A DNA stretch of 64,000 nucleotides from Streptomyces tanashiensis (GTDB lineage Bacteria > Actinomycetota > Actinomycetes > Streptomycetales > Streptomycetaceae), in NCBI RefSeq assembly GCF_014648895.1, contig NZ_BMRZ01000004.1, forward strand, positions 1 to 64,000. Direction: 5' to 3'. A model generated the notes under the pieces. It was not told where the DNA came from. It worked only from the letters and a program-made list of their open reading frames with translations, and searched no databases. Of this stretch, positions 10,862 to 18,465 are shown in pieces (the stretch's first letter is position 1; every line of letters begins with the position of its first letter). Made by a program: the position numbers and the translations under genes.

Positions 10862-11671
10862 ATGGACGTGGTGACACTGATGGCGATCGGGCTCCTCACC
10901 GGAGCGACGACGGTCTTGTTCGGTTTCGGCGGAGGGTTCGTGGCGGTCCCGGTCGTGGTGTGGGCCGACGCCGCCCTCGGCACGGCGGCCCTCCCGGTGG
11001 CCACCGCCACCTCCGCCCTGGTGATGGTCGTGAACGCCGCCTTCGCCACGGCCGTCACCCCGCGCTCCGTGCTCCTCGCCCTGCGCGGCACCGGCGCGCT
11101 GCTGCCCCTGCTGGCGGTGGGCGCCGCGGCCGGGGCGTACGCGTCCCGCTTCGCCCCGGCCGCCCTGGCCCGCTGGGCGTTCGTCGCGTACGTCGCCCTG
11201 ACCGCCCTCGACCTGCTGCTCCGGCCCGGCTTCCTCCGCCCCGCGACCCGGACCGGCAGGGCACCGGAGCGGGATCCGCGGCCGCTGCCGGCCACGGCCG
11301 GCGCCCCGATCGGCGCGGTCGCCGCCTTCCTCGGTGTCGGCGGCAGCGTGATGACCGTCCCCGCGATGCGCCGGGCCGGTCATCCCATGCGGGTGGCGAC
11401 CGCGCTGGCCAACCCGCTCGCCCTCGCCGTCGCGCTCCCGGCCGTCGCGGTCTCCCTCGCCGGCTCCCCGCCCCCGGCCGTCCCGGCGAGCGGCACCGGC
11501 CTGGTCGGCCTGGTGGATCCGTACGCGGCGGGGGCGCTTCTGCTCGGAGCCCTGCCGGTCATCGCGGTCCTCCGCCGCCGTCCGCCGCGGATACCGGACC
11601 GCGTCCACGCGTGCGCGTACCTCGCGCTGCTCGCGGTGGTGGCCCTGGCGATGGCGCTCACCTCTGCCTGA
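10862..11671 (+). CDS. TauE/SafE-family membrane exporter
   Basis: This 269-residue integral membrane protein has about eight hydrophobic segments and the family's N-terminal signature GLLTGATTVLFGFGGGFVAVPVV, repeated in the second half as AAFLGVGGSVMTVPAM. Members export sulfite, sulfoacetate or other small anions. It is divergent from an AraC regulator that probably controls it. Its 3' end overlaps the convergent MFS gene by 14 bases with no terminator between them. Confidence 0.85.
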   Translation: MDVVTLMAIGLLTGATTVLFGFGGGFVAVPVVVWADAALGTAALPVATATSALVMVVNAAFATAVTPRSVLLALRGTGALLPLLAVGAAAGAYASRFAPAALARWAFVAYVALTALDLLLRPGFLRPATRTGRAPERDPRPLPATAGAPIGAVAAFLGVGGSVMTVPAMRRAGHPMRVATALANPLALAVALPAVAVSLAGSPPPAVPASGTGLVGLVDPYAAGALLLGALPVIAVLRRRPPRIPDRVHACAYLALLAVVALAMALTSA

Positions 11672-12923
11672 GACGGTCCTCGGCCCCCTCCGGTGCCCTG
11701 CGCAGTGCGCGGACGGCCGGCACGGAGAGCATGACGGCGATCAGCGCGAGGCCCATGACGGACGAGAAGAGCAGCACCCGGTCGGCGCCCACGCTCTCGG
11801 CGGCCGGGCCGGACAGGGCACGGCCCAGCGGGATGACCATGATGGATCCGGCGACGTCGTAGGCGGACACGCGGCTCAGGACCGCGAGCGGGATGTGCGA
11901 CTGCACGCTCGTCGCCCACATGACGCCCCAGAAGGCGAACCCGCAGCCGGCCACCACACCGGTGAGCGCCGTCAGGGTGAACGACCACCCGAGGGCGGGT
12001 GCCAGGGGGTTGAGGGAGAAGAAGAACATGGCGCACGCGCCCGCGACGAGCGGGCGGCTCGGCCGGACCCGCATGCCGAGCAGTCCGCCGACGATCGTGC
12101 CGGCGCCGTCGGCTGAGGCGATCCAGCCGTAACCGCTCGCGCCGTGCTGCTCGGTGAGCAGCGCCGCGCCGAGCGGGAGGGCCGGGCCGAAGACGAACAG
12201 GCCGTAGACCGACCACACGGCGATGACGCCCCACAGCCAGGAACGGGACCGGAACTCGTGCCATCCGGTGGCGAGGCGCCGCAGGATCGGTTCGTCGCTC
12301 TCGTCCCGGGCGGTGCCGAGCTTCCGCAGCGGCGCGAGGCCGAGCGCGCTGCACGCGTAGAAGGCCGCGATGACCACGAAGGACCCGGCGACGTCCCAGT
12401 AGGCGACGAGCAGGCCGGAGAGGCCGGGGCCGAGCAGGGTGCAGATCGACTCGGAGATGCGGAGCAGGGCGTTGGCCCGCTGGATGTCCTCGGCGACCCG
12501 GGGCACCAGGCTCGCCAGACCCGGCTGGAACATGGCGGTCGCGGCGCCGCTGAGCGCGAGGAGCGCCATCATGTGCCACAGCCGCATGTCGCCGACGGCG
12601 AGGAGGGCCGCGAGCGCCAGCATGGCCACCATCCGCACCACGTCGGCGCCGACCATCATCACCTGGGGAGTGAACCGGTCCGCGAACACGCCGCCGAACA
12701 GCACCAGGAGCACGATCGGCGCCATCCACGCGGCCAGCGCGTACCCGACGCCGGCCGCTCCGTACCCCGCGCCGAGCACGGCGGTCGTGAGCGAGACCAT
12801 CAGCATGCCGTCGGCGAGGAGCGAGGTGCTGCGGGCGGTGAAGAACAGCCGGAAGCGCGGGGAACGCCACGGGCTGGGAAGGGAGTTCCGCTCCCGCTGT
12901 ACGGTCGTGTCATTCGTCGTCAT
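11658..12923 (-). CDS. MFS exporter of the biosynthetic cluster
   Basis: A 421-residue protein with about 12 membrane segments, of the EntS-like (MFS_3) exporter group: FRLFFTARSTSLLADGMLMVSLTTAVL at the start and GVFADRFTPQVMMVGADVVRM as the loop 2-3 motif. The ATG at 12923 follows the stop of the condensation-domain gene after one base, so translation is probably coupled. As last gene of the leftward operon (PhyH, GT-A-like, condensation, MFS) it is the likely exporter of, or resistance pump for, the cluster product. The 3' end overlaps the convergent tauE-like gene by 14 bases. Confidence 0.88.
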   Translation of the reverse strand: MTTNDTTVQRERNSLPSPWRSPRFRLFFTARSTSLLADGMLMVSLTTAVLGAGYGAAGVGYALAAWMAPIVLLVLFGGVFADRFTPQVMMVGADVVRMVAMLALAALLAVGDMRLWHMMALLALSGAATAMFQPGLASLVPRVAEDIQRANALLRISESICTLLGPGLSGLLVAYWDVAGSFVVIAAFYACSALGLAPLRKLGTARDESDEPILRRLATGWHEFRSRSWLWGVIAVWSVYGLFVFGPALPLGAALLTEQHGASGYGWIASADGAGTIVGGLLGMRVRPSRPLVAGACAMFFFSLNPLAPALGWSFTLTALTGVVAGCGFAFWGVMWATSVQSHIPLAVLSRVSAYDVAGSIMVIPLGRALSGPAAESVGADRVLLFSSVMGLALIAVMLSVPAVRALRRAPEGAEDRLRQR

Positions 12924-12924
12924 G

Positions 12925-14622
12925 TCACATGCGCCGGTCTCGGCCGGCCCCTTCCCTGAGAATCGGCAGTCGCAGCCACGCACCGGTCCGGTCCGCCTCC
13001 GCCGGCGCGTCCCGCACGATCACGTACCGGCGTGGGGCCAGCACTCCCGGGCGGCCGGGGAGGGCGTCCATCAGCGCCGCGTGCGCCTCCGCCGGTGTGA
13101 GCGGGGTGCCGCCGCAGGCGACGAAGGCCGTGAGGCCGTCCCCTTCCGAGGCATCGTCGGCGACGTGCACGGGTACGCCTCCCAGCGCCCCGCTCAGGAC
13201 GTCCGCGACCTCGGGCGGCGACACCCACGAGCCGTCCACCCGGCACCAGCCCGCGCCGCGCTCGACCGGCCGGACGCCCGTCACCTCGGTGAGCGCCGCC
13301 AGCGGCACGTCCTCGACCGCGGCCGCCTCCAGGAGCCGCACCAGACCGGTCAGGAAGCCCTCGGACTCGTCCGGCGTGAACAGCGCGGGATCGACCCACA
13401 TCCCGAGCCGGAGCACGGGCGCCGTCTCGTGGACGAAGGTGAGGACGCGGGTCGGCAGGACCTGCGCCGGCCCCCGGACCACGTCGGGTTCGGGCTGTTC
13501 CGGGCTTTCCGCGGCCGGGGCCGCCGGGAGGGTGCTGACGTCGTTGAAGACGACGTCGCGGGCGAAGCGGCTGCCGCGCTCGTGGGTGACGGCGTCGATC
13601 ATGTCCCAGAGGCGGACCGCGTCGAACTGGCTGTGCCGGTAGGCGTTGAGCGCCGCGCCCCACGCCTTGCGCAGCAGGGCGTCGAAGGACGGCACCCCCA
13701 TGTCGAGGGAGAGCAGCGCGTCCTGGGACACGGTGTTCACCGAGCGGGCGAGCCGGGGCAGGAACCGGTTGGAGGTCGGGACGGCGGCGACGCACGAGGA
13801 CTGGCCGGTACGGTGGGCCACGAGCGCGCACCAGGCCGTGAGCAGCACCGTGGACGGCAGGCCTCCGGTGCGCTCGGCGACGAGGGCGAGCGCCTGTGCG
13901 CCCCGCCGCGAGCGGAGCGTCAGCTGCTCCGCCTCGATCTCGGTGCCCACGGCGCCCGGCTCCGCGAACATCGCCTGCGGGCCGGTGCGGATGATCCGCT
14001 CCCAGTGCCGCAGCGACGCCTCGGACCTCCGGAGCCCGCCCGGGGTCGCCTCCTCGGCGGCGAGGTCGAGCGGGGTGAAGGCCGTCACGGCGGGGAGCGT
14101 CCGGCCGGCGAGCAGGCCGAGCCAGTCCTCCTCCAGGACGGACAGGGCGCTGATGTCCGTCACGGCGTGGCTCGCCGCCAGGGCGACGAAGACCGGAGCG
14201 CCGTCCACGGCGACGAGCGAGACGCGGAGTCCGAAGTCGCGGTCCAGGCGGAAACGGTCGACGCGGCCCCGGCGGGCCACGGAGTCGGCGTATCCGGCGG
14301 CGTCCGCCGGGAGTTCCGCGTGGTCGACGACCGTGACCGTGAACTCGCCCTCGGACGCCACGACCTGCTCGCGGGGTGCCTCGCCCGGCGCGTGGGGGAA
14401 CGTCGTGCGCAGTGCCTCGTGCCGCACCACCAGGGCGCGCAGCGCGTCGATCGCCGACTCCGTGGGGGTTCCCTCGGGGACGGGCCACACGTCGTGGATG
14501 TTGATGTGCTCGGGCTCGTCCCGCAGCATGCAGCGGATCATGTTGGCCTGGCCCATGGTGACGGGGCCCCGGCGCCGCTCCCCGCCCGCGTAGTGGACGG
14601 TGACCGTGTACGTCTTCGTCAT
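12925..14622 (-). CDS. Stand-alone condensation-domain protein
   Basis: A 565-residue protein whose first ~430 residues match the NRPS condensation/acyltransferase fold. The active-site HHxxxDG is altered to S151-H152-AVT-D156-I157 (ALAASHAVTDISAL): the catalytic second His and the Asp remain, the first His and final Gly do not. VVRHEALRTTF is the usual C1-type motif. The last ~110 residues (from about SPPEVADVLSGALG to RRYVIVRDAP) resemble the small C-terminal subdomain of an adenylation enzyme without its large subdomain. ATG at 14622 overlaps the preceding stop (ATGA). In context it would transfer an aminoacyl or acyl group from the carrier protein encoded across the divergent promoter; substrates are unknown. 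Confidence 0.82.
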   Translation of the reverse strand: MTKTYTVTVHYAGGERRRGPVTMGQANMIRCMLRDEPEHINIHDVWPVPEGTPTESAIDALRALVVRHEALRTTFPHAPGEAPREQVVASEGEFTVTVVDHAELPADAAGYADSVARRGRVDRFRLDRDFGLRVSLVAVDGAPVFVALAASHAVTDISALSVLEEDWLGLLAGRTLPAVTAFTPLDLAAEEATPGGLRRSEASLRHWERIIRTGPQAMFAEPGAVGTEIEAEQLTLRSRRGAQALALVAERTGGLPSTVLLTAWCALVAHRTGQSSCVAAVPTSNRFLPRLARSVNTVSQDALLSLDMGVPSFDALLRKAWGAALNAYRHSQFDAVRLWDMIDAVTHERGSRFARDVVFNDVSTLPAAPAAESPEQPEPDVVRGPAQVLPTRVLTFVHETAPVLRLGMWVDPALFTPDESEGFLTGLVRLLEAAAVEDVPLAALTEVTGVRPVERGAGWCRVDGSWVSPPEVADVLSGALGGVPVHVADDASEGDGLTAFVACGGTPLTPAEAHAALMDALPGRPGVLAPRRYVIVRDAPAEADRTGAWLRLPILREGAGRDRRM

Positions 14623-15935
14623 GCGACGCCCTCCGGGAACGTCTCGTGGTCCGCGCTCGCCCCGGCCAGCGCCGCCCAGGCGTCGATCAGGAGGGCGAAC
14701 TCCTCCATGTCCTCACGGACTTCGTCGATGAGCCGCTCGCGCCGGCCGGCGAGGAAGTCGGCGGCCTCGGTGTAGCGACCGCCGAGCTTGCGGTAGGAGC
14801 GGTCGACGACGTCGAGCCGCTCGGCCTTCTCCAGCGGGTCGACGCGAGCGCCCTCGCGGACGAGGGCGGCGACGGCGGAGGCGCGGAGCCCGCCCCCGGT
14901 GTCGAGCAGCGCCTCGCCGGCCGCCGTCGTCCCCGCGTACACGGAGTGCAGGTGAGGGGCCGAGAGCAGGAACTTCGCGAAGCGCAGCTGGTAGGCGAGG
15001 AAGCCGCTGTCGGAACGCCGCTCACCCGTGTGGAAGTTGACGATGTGCCGGTTGTGCAGCACGCCGGGCAGCCGGGCGTCGTGGACCAGGTGGAGGAGGA
15101 AGTAGTCGCTCCCGATGGTGTCGGTGGCGGGCGGCAGCGGCACCCGGGCGTACACCTCGCGCGCGAGGGAGACGTTGCACATGTCGACGCGCGTGGGGCT
15201 GACGGTGGTGAGCGTGGTGAGGTCCCCGGTGAAGGCGGCGGTCCCGGCGCCCCGGAACGATTCCGCGATCAGGTTCCTGCGCCAGATCTCCGGATAGCCG
15301 TCCGGGACCGAGAGGCCGATGACCTCCTCGTAGACGAGCGGGTCGAGTCGGCGGATCTCCTCGACGTCCACGGACATCTCGCCGACGAAGGAGCCGCCGA
15401 CCAGGGCCACCGGCCGGTGCGCGTACGCGGGGTCGAGCCTGCTCCGGGAGACGAGCCCCGCCACCTCGGCGGCCGGCCGGCCCAGGGCCGTGAGCTCGTG
15501 GTGGAGGGGGAAGACCGGCTCCCCGTCGAGGTACTGGTAGCGGCTGTCGGAGTCCCTGCGGTGCACCGAGGCGCAGCCGAGCGCCTCCGCGAACAGGAAG
15601 GCCCGGTCGGTGCAGGCGCCGTAGGACAGGCGGGACGGCAGCATCAGGGCGAGCGTCCGGTCCGGCTCGGCGACGCCGGAGCGGACGGTCACCTCGCACA
15701 GGAAGGCCCGCTGGGCGGCCTCGTCGAGGTGGTGGACGACCACGCCGGGCGCCGGCGGCAGCGCGGCCACCGTCCGCCGGTGTCCGGCGAGGACGGCGGC
15801 GTCGGAGGAGTCCAGGATCAGCACGTGCACCTCGACGCCGAAGTGACGGGCGCCGTGGGCGGCTTCCTCCGCGACCGCCCGGATCGTCGCTGGGCAGGCG
15901 CGGTGGGTGGGCAGGGTCAGGCAGACGCGGCGCAC
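14619..15935 (-). CDS. GT-A-like protein (DUF6271-like) of the biosynthetic cluster
   Basis: A 438-residue protein from the GTG at 15935, chosen because AGGAG sits five bases upstream inside the end of the PhyH gene (19-base overlap). The beginning (VRRVCLTLPTHR ... VEVHVLILDSSD) reads like the first beta-alpha units of a GT-A glycosyltransferase, and RRDSDSR at 126-132 is a DxD-like motif. I believe related actinobacterial proteins are filed as DUF6271, but that is from memory. A Trp/Asp/Tyr-rich region (GSDYFLLHLVHD) may be the acceptor side. Its start and end both overlap neighbouring genes, so it belongs to one operon with PhyH, the condensation protein and MFS. Glycosyl transfer is inferred, not proven. 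Confidence 0.7.
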   Translation of the reverse strand: MRRVCLTLPTHRACPATIRAVAEEAAHGARHFGVEVHVLILDSSDAAVLAGHRRTVAALPPAPGVVVHHLDEAAQRAFLCEVTVRSGVAEPDRTLALMLPSRLSYGACTDRAFLFAEALGCASVHRRDSDSRYQYLDGEPVFPLHHELTALGRPAAEVAGLVSRSRLDPAYAHRPVALVGGSFVGEMSVDVEEIRRLDPLVYEEVIGLSVPDGYPEIWRRNLIAESFRGAGTAAFTGDLTTLTTVSPTRVDMCNVSLAREVYARVPLPPATDTIGSDYFLLHLVHDARLPGVLHNRHIVNFHTGERRSDSGFLAYQLRFAKFLLSAPHLHSVYAGTTAAGEALLDTGGGLRASAVAALVREGARVDPLEKAERLDVVDRSYRKLGGRYTEAADFLAGRRERLIDEVREDMEEFALLIDAWAALAGASADHETFPEGVA

Positions 15936-17023
15936 GCCGACTCCTCGCCCGGCTTCGTGCCGGTGTCCCCGTCCGCGGCCCGGCCCGCGTCCTTCCAGGA
16001 GGTGAGCCCGAGGAGACGGCTGCCGAGCTCGTTCAGGGCGGCCGTGGGGTAGCGCTTGGACTCGTGCAGGACGGGGTCGCCGACCAGGGTGCGGTTCCAG
16101 CGCGGGGTGCGCAGGTGCCGCCAGGACTCGACCCGGGACTTCCGAAGCTTCGCGTGCTCCTCCAGGGCCGGCATCATCGACAGGTACTGCACGGCCCGCA
16201 CCTGGTCCGTCGAGGTGTTGCGGGCCACGCCGTGGGCGAGGAGACCGTTCCAGATCAGCAGATCGCCGGGGCGCAGGTCCGGGCGGACGACGGGGAACTC
16301 CGTCCGGTCCACGGCGGGGCGGATGGGGTCCCGGTCGGCCGGCTGGCCGAGCTTCCACTCCTCGAACCGCCGGAAGAGCTCCGGGCAGCACTGGAATCCG
16401 CCGGACTCCGGGCGGGTGTCGTTGAGCGCGATGATGCCCTGTACGCGCTGCGGGGGCACGCCGAGCGTGGTGTCGATGTCCCAGTGCAGCTCGATGTCGA
16501 AGCCCCGGTCGGTGGGCTCGATCAGGGCGCGGTCGCGGTTGCGCACGTTGGGCGGGTTGAGGTTGAGCCGGTCCTGGGTGACCCACAGCTCCTCGCAGTC
16601 CCACACGTCCACGAAGGCGTCGTACACGCGCTGGGCCTGGCGGCTGTCCCAGAGGAGCTGGTGGTGGTACGCCTCCACGAAGCCGTACACGTGCAGCTGC
16701 TGGTCCAGTTCGGAGCGGAACGGCCGGTCCTCGTACCAGCTGTCCGGACGGTCGGGGTCGAGTCCCTGGAAGTCCCAGGTGAAGTCGAGCAGGCGCCGCG
16801 CGGCCTCGGCCGGGATCGCCTCGCGGACGACGACGTAGCCGTACGTCTGCCAGTGGGCGAAGTCCTCCTCGGACAGCACCCTCAGCGGCCGTGACTTCTT
16901 CAGCTCCCGCAGGGTGGTCTGGGCGAGGTACGACTCGCCGTCCGCGCTGAAGTACGGCCGGTCCGACGCCGCCCGGTGCAGATGGGGGAGGCGAGGGGGT
17001 CGGTGCGGGGCGGGTGTCGTCAT
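15917..17023 (-). CDS. Phytanoyl-CoA dioxygenase family (PhyH) oxygenase
   Basis: A 368-residue Fe(II)/2-oxoglutarate-dependent oxygenase. The iron triad is visible as H180 and D182 in ELHWDID and H264 in GLLAHGVARN; R276 in DQVRAVQYLSMMP is placed to bind 2-oxoglutarate. GGFQCCPE is the usual substrate-loop region. Members hydroxylate, halogenate or desaturate small molecules. The ATG has GGAGGG upstream. First gene of the leftward operon, transcribed from the divergent region holding two DasR-like sites. It probably hydroxylates a pathway intermediate or the carrier-bound amino acid. Confidence 0.88.
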   Translation of the reverse strand: MTTPAPHRPPRLPHLHRAASDRPYFSADGESYLAQTTLRELKKSRPLRVLSEEDFAHWQTYGYVVVREAIPAEAARRLLDFTWDFQGLDPDRPDSWYEDRPFRSELDQQLHVYGFVEAYHHQLLWDSRQAQRVYDAFVDVWDCEELWVTQDRLNLNPPNVRNRDRALIEPTDRGFDIELHWDIDTTLGVPPQRVQGIIALNDTRPESGGFQCCPELFRRFEEWKLGQPADRDPIRPAVDRTEFPVVRPDLRPGDLLIWNGLLAHGVARNTSTDQVRAVQYLSMMPALEEHAKLRKSRVESWRHLRTPRWNRTLVGDPVLHESKRYPTAALNELGSRLLGLTSWKDAGRAADGDTGTKPGEESACAASA

Positions 17024-17078
17024 GGGGTCCCTCCAGAGGCGGTGGCCGGAGGTCAGGCGGCCACGTCGTTCAGAAGAA

Positions 17079-17104
17079 TTGGTTTAGACCAACGCATCTG
17101 TCAA
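17079..17104 (-). promoter_or_regulatory. Promoter and DasR-like operator of the leftward cluster operon
   Basis: A perfect -35 TTGACA (complement of 17099-17104) faces left. Just downstream lies TTGGTTTAGACCAA (17079-17092), which matches 11 of 12 positions of the dre core TGGTCTAGACCA known for the GlcNAc-responsive regulator DasR. The operator would fall between -35 and -10, an arrangement suited to repression. The -10 itself is poor (AATTCT or CAATTC). Confidence 0.65.
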
Positions 17105-17180
17105 GTGCCCGCTCGATGTGTCGTGTTGAGCCCCTTATGGGGCCCGGGATCGCTCCGAAGGTCCCCGCCGGGGTGGCAGA

Positions 17181-17217
17181 GTTGGTCTAGACAACCGTCG
17201 CCGAGCTGGCTTAGGGT
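17181..17217 (+). promoter_or_regulatory. DasR-like operator and probable promoter of the rightward cluster operon
   Basis: GTTGGTCTAGACAACC at 17181-17196 contains TGGTCTAGACAA, again 11 of 12 to the dre core. It overlaps a possible -35 (TAGACA, 17188-17193), followed after 18 bases by TAGGGT (17212-17217). The 307-base divergent region 17024-17330 shows nothing else gene-like. Confidence 0.6.
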
Positions 17218-17330
17218 CCCCATGCGCAGTCCGGTCCCTGATGGAGCATCAGGCGGCTTCTTCGCCGTGCCGCGGTCGACGAGGACCCCACGCCCTGACT
17301 GTTCGCCCACGCCCAGAGGGAGCGGTTTCC

Positions 17331-18185
17331 ATGAGCACACCCAGCACCACGGTCCTGCCGGACGGCGGCCTGAAGAGCCCCGGTGCCGGCCTCATCACCC
17401 TGGACCCCGTCCGTACCGCCCTGCTGCACGGCCTCGACGAGCTGCTCACCGGCCTGGCCGCGCGCCTCTCCGCCCCCGAGGTCGTCGGCCCGCCGCTGCT
17501 CTCCGTCGAGGGCCTCGCGCGCCTCGACTTCTTCCGCAACTTCCCGCATCTCGGCGTCTCCGCCGGACGGTTCGCCCCCGACGCGCTCGACGGCCTCGCG
17601 GCGGGGGAGTCGCCGGGCGAACTGCCGCTCCGTCCGACCGGCTACCTGCTGCCCTCCGCCACCTGCTACGGCCTGCTCCTCTCCCTGGAGGGCCGGGACG
17701 TCGGCGAGGGCGGACTGCGGCTCTCCGCGGCCGGCCGCTGCTTCCGCAACGAGACCCACTACGACGGGCTGCGCCGCCTCTGGGGCTTCCACATGCGCGA
17801 GGTCCTCTACCTCGGCACCAAGCAGGGCTCGCTCGAACACCTGGAGCAGGGGGCCGAGTTCGTCCGGGAACTGGCCGGACGCCTCGGCCTGGAGCTGAAC
17901 CGGGCCGTGGCCGACGACCCGTTCTACGACAAGGGCGGCTCCCGCGCCCGGCTGATGGCGCTCGACCCCGTCAAGCACGAGTTCAGCGCCCCCGACGGCA
18001 CGGCGATCGCCTCCGTGAACCGGCACCGCAACTTCTTCGGCGAGCGCCTCGACATCCGCGCGGGCTCCGAGGGCCCCGCGTACAGCGCCTGCGTCGCCTT
18101 CGGCGTCGAGCGCTGGGTGCACGCGATGATCCTCGCCCACGGCACCCCCGAACAGGCCCTCGACCGGCTGCGCGACACCCGCTAG
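17331..18185 (+). CDS. Amino acid:[carrier protein] ligase (class II aaRS-like)
   Basis: A 284-residue catalytic core related to class II aminoacyl-tRNA synthetases (seryl/threonyl type) with no tRNA-binding domain. Motif 2 is RCFRNETHYDGLRRLWGFHMRE (136-157) and motif 3 ends in FGVER at about 257-261. C112, E157 and C254 are placed like the zinc-binding Cys-Glu-Cys set of characterised amino acid:[carrier protein] ligases, which adenylate a small amino acid (Gly or Ala in known cases) and pass it to a carrier-protein phosphopantetheine. A carrier-protein gene follows 49 bases downstream, which fits exactly. The ATG at 17331 has GAGGGAGC upstream. Amino-acid choice cannot be read here. Alternative: an orphan tRNA-synthetase paralogue, much less likely. 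Confidence 0.85.
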   Translation: MSTPSTTVLPDGGLKSPGAGLITLDPVRTALLHGLDELLTGLAARLSAPEVVGPPLLSVEGLARLDFFRNFPHLGVSAGRFAPDALDGLAAGESPGELPLRPTGYLLPSATCYGLLLSLEGRDVGEGGLRLSAAGRCFRNETHYDGLRRLWGFHMREVLYLGTKQGSLEHLEQGAEFVRELAGRLGLELNRAVADDPFYDKGGSRARLMALDPVKHEFSAPDGTAIASVNRHRNFFGERLDIRAGSEGPAYSACVAFGVERWVHAMILAHGTPEQALDRLRDTR

Positions 18186-18234
18186 TCCGGACCCGCACCA
18201 CCGCACACGACACACAGCAAGGAGCGTCACCCCC

Positions 18235-18465
18235 ATGGACCCCATCGCCGCGTGGCTCCACGAGAAGAACCCCGGTCTCGACGGGCCGATCGCCGCCGAC
18301 GAGGACCTCATCGAGGCCCGGCTCATCGACTCCATGGACTTCCTGGAGTTCATCGACCTCCTCGAAGAGCTCTCCGGCAGCTCCATCGACCTCCAGGAGG
18401 TCACCATCGACGACTTCCGCACCATCGGCCGCGTCCAGGAGCGCTTCCTGAGTGCCGCCACGTGA
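18235..18465 (+). CDS. Acyl/aminoacyl carrier protein
   Basis: A 76-residue acidic protein with the phosphopantetheine attachment motif LIDSMDFLEF; S33 is the modified serine. Length and the predicted four-helix pattern fit a free-standing carrier protein. AAGGAG lies before the ATG. It sits between the class II ligase and the phosphopantetheinyl transferase and is overlapped by the latter (14 bases). It is therefore the expected acceptor of the activated amino acid and the partner of the condensation-domain protein encoded on the divergent strand. Confidence 0.93.
   Translation: MDPIAAWLHEKNPGLDGPIAADEDLIEARLIDSMDFLEFIDLLEELSGSSIDLQEVTIDDFRTIGRVQERFLSAAT

Noticed and set aside
14619..16604. 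N-terminally extended form of the GT-A-like protein starting at 16604
   Set aside because: The extra residues are antisense-like Pro/Arg-rich sequence inside the PhyH gene; the GTG at 15935 has AGGAG and begins the recognisable fold.
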